Of a DNA stretch of 10,098 nucleotides, positions 5,811-10,098 are shown one piece after another. A program made the translations under genes and the position numbers. The notes below the pieces were generated by a model. That model had not been told where the DNA came from. It searched no databases and worked only from the letters and a program-made list of their open reading frames with translations. Every line of letters starts with the position of its first letter. The first letter of the stretch is position 1. This DNA comes from Fen-999 sp964469455 (GTDB taxonomy: Bacteria > Pseudomonadota > Gammaproteobacteria > Burkholderiales > Rhodocyclaceae): NCBI GenBank assembly GCA_964469455.1, contig CAYXZX010000097.1, positions 1-10,098 on the forward strand, written 5' to 3'.

Positions 5811-7594
5811 TTGAGCCCGCGCGCAACTCCCCTGGTCATGCGTTCAACGAAGGCTTGAGCGCGCGCATGGCCGAGGGCGGCTGCCGAGCGCAGCCATTTC
5901 ATCGCCAGTTGCCGTCTTGCCGGCGCGGCCGCGCCGCGATAGTACGCACTGCCGAGCTCGTACTGGGCATCGATTTCGCCCAGTTCCGCCGAGCGTTGCA
6001 GCCAGCGCAGCCCAGCCTCGGGATCGCTACGGGTGCCGCGGCCATGCAGCAGGCAGTAGCCGAGGCTGTACATGGCATAGGCATCCTCGTGCTGGGCGAC
6101 TGCCTGCTCGTACCAGCGCAGCGCCTCCCGCTCGTTCTTCGCAACACCCCAGCCGAAGAAGTACATGTCACCCAGTGCGATCTTGGCGTCGAACAGCGTC
6201 GCGGCCTTGCGGTACCAGACAACGGCCTGAGGCAGATCCGGTTCGCCGCCGACGCCGTGACGCAGGCATTCGGCCAGCATCAGCGCCGCGCGTCGATGGC
6301 CCAGCTCCGCCGCTTTCCGGTAGCAATGCACCGCCTGCTCGATCTTGGTTGGAACGCCGTTGAAGAAGCGTTCACCGCGCGCGAACCAGTAGCGCTCCAG
6401 TTCGCCTAGCGCCGAGCTCCAGCCCGCCTCGGCGGCCGAGCGCAGCATGGCTTCCCCGGCACTGGCGTCGGCGACCATGCCGACGCCGTGAAGGACGCAA
6501 CGCCCGAGTTCGGCAAGGCCATGTGCATCGCCAGCGTTCGCCGCGGCGCGATAGTGCTCAACAGCCAGCATCGGGTCGGCACTCGTGCCGATGCCATGCT
6601 CTAGGCATTCGCCGAGCCAGACATGGGCGTGCGTGTCGCCGGCGTTCACGGCCCGCCGATACCAGGCCAGCGCCAACGGCTTGTCCTCCGGCACACCATC
6701 GCCCCAGCGATAACAATGGGCGATCTTCAGGCAGGCTCGGGCGTGTCCCCGCCGCCCCGCCAGGCGCCACCAGCGCAGCGCCTCGCCAAGGTGTGCCCGC
6801 CCGCCATCACGACCAGTAGTCGCGTACACCTCACCCAGTTCATATGCCGCGTCGCGGCTGCCTGCCTCGGCAGCCCGCCGGTACCACTCGACACCGGCCG
6901 GGCGATCGACAGCGACACCGATGCCAAAGAAATGACATTGGCCCAGCATGAACATGGCACCGCTCAACCCCTGCCCGGCGGCCGCGCGGAACCACCCCAC
7001 CGCCCGTTCCCGGTCGGCGATGACGCCCTCGCCCGAATATAGGCAGAGACCGCAGGCGAACATCGCCGAGGGAACGCCCGATTCAGCGGCCAGTTGCCAG
7101 AGCCGCACTGCCTCGGCGCGATCTTCGGCAACCCCGCGACCGAAGAAATGGCAGCGTGCCAGTACGTCGAGGCCGCGACGCTCTCCCTTCCCCGCCGACA
7201 GAATCAGCAGGCGCGTGGCCTCGGGATAATCGCGCGGTGCGCCAAGACCGTGATACAGCAGCCAGCCCAGCACCGCCTCGCCGGCGCCACAGCCCGATTC
7301 GGCGCTGCGACCGGCCCAGCGCAGCGACTCGGTCGCGTCGTGCGCCACACCGACGCCGGTGGCGCAACGCCAGGCCATTTCTGCCTGCGCCGCCGGATTG
7401 CCGCCGGCCGCCATGCGCTTCAGTTCGGCGAGGCGCACCTGTCGCCAGAAGTCCTCCGACGGTCCCAGCAATGGGATCCCCTCAAGCGCACCGCGTTCGA
7501 CCAGACTGTTGTCCAACACCTCCCGGAACAGACCGAGCAGGGCCGTCGAGCGCAACGGCGCCAAGGATGTCGTGGAAGTTTCGATGCGATTCAT
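5807..7594 (-). CDS. Sel1-repeat (SLR/TPR-like) protein, about 14 repeats
   Basis: A 595-residue protein. After an N-terminal stretch of about 60 residues without repeats, it consists almost entirely of tandem Sel1-like units of about 36 residues. The recurring pattern is A..LG.CY..G.GV..D...A..WYR.AA..G; I count 14 units. Units 6 and 10 are a few residues longer. Sel1 repeats form alpha-helical solenoids that bind other proteins and often act as adaptors. There is no signal peptide or membrane segment, so it is probably cytoplasmic, unlike the many exported Sel1 proteins of pathogens. The ATG is preceded by GGGAG four bases upstream. It converges on the J-domain gene with overlapping stop codons and diverges from xseA. 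Family is clear from the repeats; the partner and function cannot be told from sequence. Confidence 0.93.
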   Translation of the reverse strand: MNRIETSTTSLAPLRSTALLGLFREVLDNSLVERGALEGIPLLGPSEDFWRQVRLAELKRMAAGGNPAAQAEMAWRCATGVGVAHDATESLRWAGRSAESGCGAGEAVLGWLLYHGLGAPRDYPEATRLLILSAGKGERRGLDVLARCHFFGRGVAEDRAEAVRLWQLAAESGVPSAMFACGLCLYSGEGVIADRERAVGWFRAAAGQGLSGAMFMLGQCHFFGIGVAVDRPAGVEWYRRAAEAGSRDAAYELGEVYATTGRDGGRAHLGEALRWWRLAGRRGHARACLKIAHCYRWGDGVPEDKPLALAWYRRAVNAGDTHAHVWLGECLEHGIGTSADPMLAVEHYRAAANAGDAHGLAELGRCVLHGVGMVADASAGEAMLRSAAEAGWSSALGELERYWFARGERFFNGVPTKIEQAVHCYRKAAELGHRRAALMLAECLRHGVGGEPDLPQAVVWYRKAATLFDAKIALGDMYFFGWGVAKNEREALRWYEQAVAQHEDAYAMYSLGYCLLHGRGTRSDPEAGLRWLQRSAELGEIDAQYELGSAYYRGAAAPARRQLAMKWLRSAAALGHARAQAFVERMTRGVARGLN

Positions 7595-7629
7595 GCCGCT
7601 CCCAGATTAGCGCGCGCAGCCCCTGATCG

Positions 7630-7652
7630 TTTTCCACAAAAACTGTGGAAAA
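7630..7652. repeat. Perfect 9-bp inverted repeat of DnaA-box-like sequence
   Basis: TTTTCCACA (7630-7638), a five-base spacer AAAAC, then TGTGGAAAA (7644-7652). Each arm differs by one base from the DnaA-box consensus TTATCCACA, and the two boxes face each other. It could also form a hairpin. It lies 36 bases upstream of the Sel1 start codon, with no gene transcribed into it, so a terminator is unlikely. Confidence 0.6.
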
Positions 7653-7750
7653 GTCTGTGAATCTTCGGTCAGCCGCGTCGCTAAGTGCTCGGTCAGAAAG
7701 GCGATTCATTAGGTAGATCAAGAAATTGGCGAAAAAAATGTCTATGGATA

Positions 7751-7762
7751 TCAATGCATTGA
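7751..7762. repeat. Perfect 12-bp palindrome
   Basis: TCAATGCATTGA reads the same on both strands and lies in the AT-rich part of the divergent control region. It may be an operator for a dimeric regulator; no known regulator is assigned. Confidence 0.5.
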
Positions 7763-7820
7763 AATCATGCCCCTGATGCTGAGCCAGTTTCCGGGCAGCA
7801 GCGCCGGGAATGGTTGACCT

Positions 7821-7829
7821 TGTGGATCA
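7821..7829 (-). promoter_or_regulatory. DnaA-box-like site next to the xseA -10 candidate
   Basis: Read on the minus strand this is TGATCCACA, one mismatch from TTATCCACA. It ends two bases before the TAAGAT that may be the xseA -10, so a protein bound here would affect xseA transcription. One-mismatch boxes occur by chance, so its value rests on the pair at 7630-7652 in the same gap. Confidence 0.3.
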
Positions 7830-7831
7830 GG

Positions 7832-7837
7832 TAAGAT
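7832..7837 (+). promoter_or_regulatory. Possible -10 box for xseA
   Basis: TAAGAT lies 39 bases before the chosen xseA ATG, giving a leader of about 33 bases. A TTGACC at 7814-7819 is only 12 bases away, too close to act as its -35, so support is limited to the -10. Confidence 0.3.
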
Positions 7838-7876
7838 GCTTTGGCCCCGTCCTTCCCGAACGCCTCGGCCGCATTC

Positions 7877-9127
7877 ATGGAAATCCTGACCGTCAGCGAC
7901 CTCAATCACCTTGCCCGCAGTGCCCTTGAACGGGAATTTCCGTTGTTGTGGGTCGCGGGTGAAGTATCGAATCTGACGCGGGCACCGTCCGGCCACTATT
8001 ACTTCACGCTCAAGGATGCGGCTGCCCAGGTTCGCTGTGCCATGTTTCGCGCACGCGCGCAGTCGATTCCGTGGAAGCTCGAGAACGGCCAGCAGGTCGA
8101 GGCGCGCGCGCTGGTCACCTTGTACGAGGCGCGTGGTGAATTTCAGCTAAACGTCGAAGCGCTGCGGCGAGCCGGCCTGGGCAGGCTCTACGAGGCTTTC
8201 CTGAAACTGAAGGATGGGCTCGCGGCCGAAGGCCTGTTCGATGAAGCACGCAAGCCCGCGCTGCCGCGTTTCCCGCATCGCATCGGCATCGTCACTTCGC
8301 CGCGCGCCGCCGCGCTGCGCGATGTCGTGGTTGCCCTGCGTCGCCGCGCTCCCCATCTGTCGATCATCGTCTACCCGACCTTGGTCCAGGGCAGCGAAGC
8401 GGCCGGGCAGATCGCCGACGCCCTCGACATCGCGGGCCGACGCGGCGAATCCGACCTGCTGCTGCTGGTGCGCGGTGGCGGCAGCCTGGAAGATCTCTGG
8501 CCGTTCAACGAGGAAATCGTCGCCCGCGCCATCGCCGCCTGTCCCCTGCCCGTCGTCGCCGGCATCGGCCACGAGACGGACATCACCATCGCCGACCTGG
8601 CCGCCGACCGGCGCGCCGCCACGCCCACCGCTGCCGCCGAAGTCGCCAGCGCCGGCTGGGTCGAGGCCGGACGTGAGGTCGCAATACTGAGCGACCAGCT
8701 GCACGCGCGGATGCATCGCCGGCTGGAAGCACAGATGCAGCGGCTCGACTGGCTTGGCAGGCGACTCGTCCATCCCGCAGCCAGACTGGCCGCCACGCGC
8801 CAGCGAGCGGCTCACCTCGCGGACCGCTTGGCTGCGGCCGGCGAAAGGCTGCTGGCGCGACACCAGCACACGCTGGCGCCGCTGGCCCTCCGCCTGGCCC
8901 GCGCCCGCCCCAATGTCGAGGTTCATCGCACGCGGCTCGAACGCCTGAGCGCCTCGCTGGAAGCACTCAATCCGAAGGCGGCCTTGGCCCGCGGCTATGC
9001 GCTGGCGCGCTTGCCGGATGGACAGCTCGTGCGCAGCCAGCGGCAACTTTCAGCAGGCATGGTGCTGGAACTGCGTTTTGCGGAAGGCGGCGCGGAAGCC
9101 GTTGTCAGAAAAACAATTCCCGACTAG
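7877..9127 (+). CDS. xseA: Exodeoxyribonuclease VII large subunit
   Basis: XseA is the catalytic subunit of exonuclease VII, which with several small XseB subunits degrades single-stranded DNA from both ends in the cytoplasm. The 416-residue product starts MEILTVSDLNHLAR, followed by the N-terminal OB-fold (about 1-100, with VAGEVSNLTRAPSGHYYFTLKD). The catalytic domain has GIVTSPRAAALRD, VRGGGSLEDLWPFN (198-211) and the strongly conserved segment 229-255 that begins GIGHETDITIAD. A long coiled-coil arm with repeated Arg/Leu/Ala and the C-terminal LNPKAALARGYAL follow. It is somewhat shorter than E. coli XseA (456), with the difference in the coiled-coil arm. The ATG is preferred over a TTG 12 codons upstream because it gives the family N-terminus; its ribosome site is weak. 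xseB is not in the window. Confidence 0.97.
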   Translation: MEILTVSDLNHLARSALEREFPLLWVAGEVSNLTRAPSGHYYFTLKDAAAQVRCAMFRARAQSIPWKLENGQQVEARALVTLYEARGEFQLNVEALRRAGLGRLYEAFLKLKDGLAAEGLFDEARKPALPRFPHRIGIVTSPRAAALRDVVVALRRRAPHLSIIVYPTLVQGSEAAGQIADALDIAGRRGESDLLLLVRGGGSLEDLWPFNEEIVARAIAACPLPVVAGIGHETDITIADLAADRRAATPTAAAEVASAGWVEAGREVAILSDQLHARMHRRLEAQMQRLDWLGRRLVHPAARLAATRQRAAHLADRLAAAGERLLARHQHTLAPLALRLARARPNVEVHRTRLERLSASLEALNPKAALARGYALARLPDGQLVRSQRQLSAGMVLELRFAEGGAEAVVRKTIPD

Positions 9128-9130
9128 AAT
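9102..9130 (+). promoter_or_regulatory. Strong sigma70-type promoter for sodB
   Basis: TTGTCA (9102-9107) and TAGAAT (9125-9130) are separated by exactly 17 bases, five of six matches at each box. The expected start is near 9137, giving a leader of about 33 bases with the ribosome site AGGAG. The -10 box contains the TAG stop codon of xseA (9125-9127), so the promoter is embedded in the end of that gene. Confidence 0.8.
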
Positions 9131-9169
9131 GCTCGGACTTATAACCCTTTCACCGACAGGAGAGACACC

Positions 9170-9754
9170 ATGGAACATACCCTGCCCCCGCTGCCCTATG
9201 CGATGGACGCGCTGGCGCCGCACATGTCGAAAGAAACCTTTGAATACCACTATGCCAAGCACCATCAGGCCTACGTCACCAACCTGAACAACCTGATCAA
9301 GGGCACCGATTTCGAGAGCAAGTCGCTCGAGGACATCGTCAAGACCGCGCCGGCCGGCGGGGTCTACAACAACGCCGCTCAGGTCTGGAACCACACCTTT
9401 TTCTGGAACTGCATGAAAGTCAGCGGTGGCGGCGCGCCGACCGGTGCCCTGGCGGATGCCATCAACAAGAAGTGGGGCTCGCTCGACGACTTCAAGAAGG
9501 CCTTCCAGGCCTCCGCCGTCGGCAATTTCGGCTCGGGCTGGACCTGGCTGGTGAAGAAGGCCGACGGTTCCGTCGATATCGTGAACATGGGCGCGGCCGG
9601 CACGCCGCTGACCACCGGCGAAAAGCCGCTGCTCTGCGTCGACGTCTGGGAGCATGCCTATTACATCGACTACCGCAACCTGCGGCCGAAGTTCGTCGAA
9701 ACTTTCCTGAACAACCTGGTCAACTGGAGCTTCGCCGAAAAGAACTTCGGCTGA
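9170..9754 (+). CDS. sodB: Iron superoxide dismutase
   Basis: This enzyme converts superoxide to hydrogen peroxide and oxygen in the cytoplasm. The 194-residue product shows the four metal ligands of the Fe/Mn family: His27 (in EYHYAKHH), His75 (in WNHTFFW), Asp158 and His162 (in DVWEHAYYIDYRN). Gln71 in AAQVWNH, placed just before the second ligand, is the position typical of iron enzymes, so iron rather than manganese is inferred. E. coli SodB is 193 residues. There is no signal peptide. The ATG follows AGGAGAGACACC. It has its own promoter inside the xseA end and a strong terminator after it, so it is probably expressed as a single-gene unit, though read-through from xseA is possible. Confidence 0.98.
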   Translation: MEHTLPPLPYAMDALAPHMSKETFEYHYAKHHQAYVTNLNNLIKGTDFESKSLEDIVKTAPAGGVYNNAAQVWNHTFFWNCMKVSGGGAPTGALADAINKKWGSLDDFKKAFQASAVGNFGSGWTWLVKKADGSVDIVNMGAAGTPLTTGEKPLLCVDVWEHAYYIDYRNLRPKFVETFLNNLVNWSFAEKNFG

Positions 9755-9779
9755 CCGGCGACGCCGGCAGCGCCTGATG

Positions 9780-9812
9780 AAACGGGAGCCAGGGGCTCCC
9801 GTTTTCTCTTTC
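9780..9812 (+). terminator. Intrinsic terminator after sodB
   Basis: An 11-bp perfect stem (AACGGGAGCC paired with GGCTCCCGTT, plus a flanking A-T pair) with a three-base AGG loop, followed by the T-rich tail TTTCTCTTT. It begins 25 bases after the sodB stop. Stem strength and tail match a Rho-independent terminator on the plus strand. Confidence 0.92.
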
Positions 9813-10022
9813 GCGGGCCACGATTATCGCGGATTGCGCGCCGACGCAGGGGTCGCGGCTCGCCGTGAAGGAAATAGCCCCCGGAACATGGGCATCGCCA
9901 CAGCCGCGGCGCGCAACTGCTGGACGACGATGCCTGCCAAGATCGGCGCGTTCAACCCGACCAGGCTCGTACCGCTGACGCTTCGCCCCCCGTTCCTTGA
10001 GTTCAACTGCGGGATGACGGGG

Positions 10023-10036
10023 GTACCACGTGGTAC
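10023..10036. repeat. Perfect 14-bp palindrome, possible operator
   Basis: GTACCACGTGGTAC is its own reverse complement, with CACGTG at its centre. It ends 23 bases before a TACAAT hexamer, so it would cover or abut the -35 position of a plus-strand promoter leading out of the window. It looks like a dimer-binding operator; no regulator is assigned. Confidence 0.5.
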
Positions 10037-10059
10037 TGGAGGTGGCTGCGCACCCCACC

Positions 10060-10065
10060 TACAAT
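10060..10065 (+). promoter_or_regulatory. Possible -10 box for a gene beyond the right edge
   Basis: TACAAT is five of six with the sigma70 -10. At 17 bases upstream the sequence is TGGAGG, a poor -35. An ATG follows at 10083, about 11 bases after the expected transcription start. Confidence 0.3.
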
Positions 10066-10098
10066 CCAGCCGTGCCCGTCACATGTGCCACCAGATCA

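Larger units (their letters stand above)
7595..7876. other. Divergent control region between the Sel1 gene and xseA
   Basis: This 282-bp gap carries no convincing gene. It contains a 9-bp inverted repeat of DnaA-box-like sequence (7630-7652) and an AT-rich stretch (7701-7770, about 34% GC by my count, against GC-rich surroundings). It also contains a perfect 12-bp palindrome (7751-7762), a further DnaA-box-like site (7821-7829) and a possible -10 for xseA (7832-7837). Promoters for both flanking genes must lie here, but I could not place one for the Sel1 gene. Confidence 0.75.
9813..10098. other. Region without a supportable gene, running to the right window edge
   Basis: No reading frame here has family resemblance together with a ribosome site. 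Short open frames on the minus strand start with TTG or run back through the terminator, and I do not accept them. The stretch holds a perfect 14-bp palindrome (10023-10036) and a TACAAT (10060-10065) that could be a -10 for a gene beyond the edge. An ATG at 10083 (M-C-H-Q-I before the edge) could be that gene's start, but five codons are too few to judge. Confidence 0.6.

Noticed and set aside
7482..7754. Minus-strand frame of 90 codons covering part of the divergent gap
   Set aside because: Half of it lies out of frame inside the Sel1 gene, it has no ribosome site or family match, and it would cover the presumed Sel1 promoter.
7814..7837. TTGACC plus TAAGAT as a complete xseA promoter
   Set aside because: The spacing is 12 bases, too short for a sigma70 promoter; only the -10 was kept, at low confidence.
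8147..9046. Minus-strand open frame of 299 codons opposite xseA
   Set aside because: Shadow of the GC-rich xseA gene, with Gly/Gln/Ala-rich composition and no motif.
9720..10058. Minus-strand frames after sodB (9720-10058 and 9824-10006)
   Set aside because: The longer runs through the sodB terminator into the sodB end. The shorter starts with TTG without a ribosome site. Neither resembles a known protein.
1..10098. tRNA, rRNA, CRISPR array, insertion sequence or integrase
   Set aside because: Looked for repeats with regular spacing, transposase-like products and stable RNA sequence; nothing found by eye.

Overview
This window looks like an ordinary chromosomal stretch of a GC-rich betaproteobacterium. 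The gene content and the order exbB-exbD-lpxK-Trm112-kdsB-adk-PPi-phosphofructokinase resemble what I remember of the Rhodocyclales (relatives of Dechloromonas, Azoarcus and Accumulibacter). That placement is an inference from memory; no search was run.

Layout. (1) Positions 1-4304, minus strand, form one long gene train. In transcription order it holds exbB and exbD (proton-motive-force energisers of the inner membrane), lpxK (lipid A 4'-kinase), a 58-residue Trm112/YcaR zinc-ribbon protein, kdsB (CMP-Kdo synthetase), adk (adenylate kinase), and the first 187 codons of a pyrophosphate-dependent phosphofructokinase cut off by the left edge. Stops and starts overlap or nearly touch from exbB to kdsB. 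A 129-bp gap with a near-consensus promoter then gives adk and pfp their own start. lpxK and kdsB both serve lipid A/inner-core (Kdo2-lipid A) synthesis. adk and pfp both concern energy and phosphoryl currency. (2) Positions 4413-7594 hold two less common genes arranged tail to tail, with stop codons sharing the same CTAG: a plus-strand J-domain/coiled-coil protein, possibly translated from a leaderless mRNA, and a minus-strand cytoplasmic protein of about 14 Sel1 repeats. (3) Positions 7595-7876 are a divergent, partly AT-rich control region with DnaA-box-like sites and a perfect 12-bp palindrome. (4) Positions 7877-9754, plus strand, hold xseA (exonuclease VII large subunit) and sodB (iron superoxide dismutase). 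sodB has its own strong promoter, whose -10 box contains the xseA stop codon, and a good intrinsic terminator follows. (5) Positions 9813-10098 hold no gene I can support. They contain a perfect 14-bp palindrome just upstream of a plausible promoter pointing out of the right edge.

Most of the window is housekeeping. The parts most worth a second look are the J-domain/Sel1 pair lying between two conserved blocks, the DnaA-box-like cluster between the Sel1 gene and xseA, and the palindrome near the right edge. I see no mobile element, CRISPR array, tRNA or rRNA. I do not see convincing evidence for a new defence or biosynthetic system.
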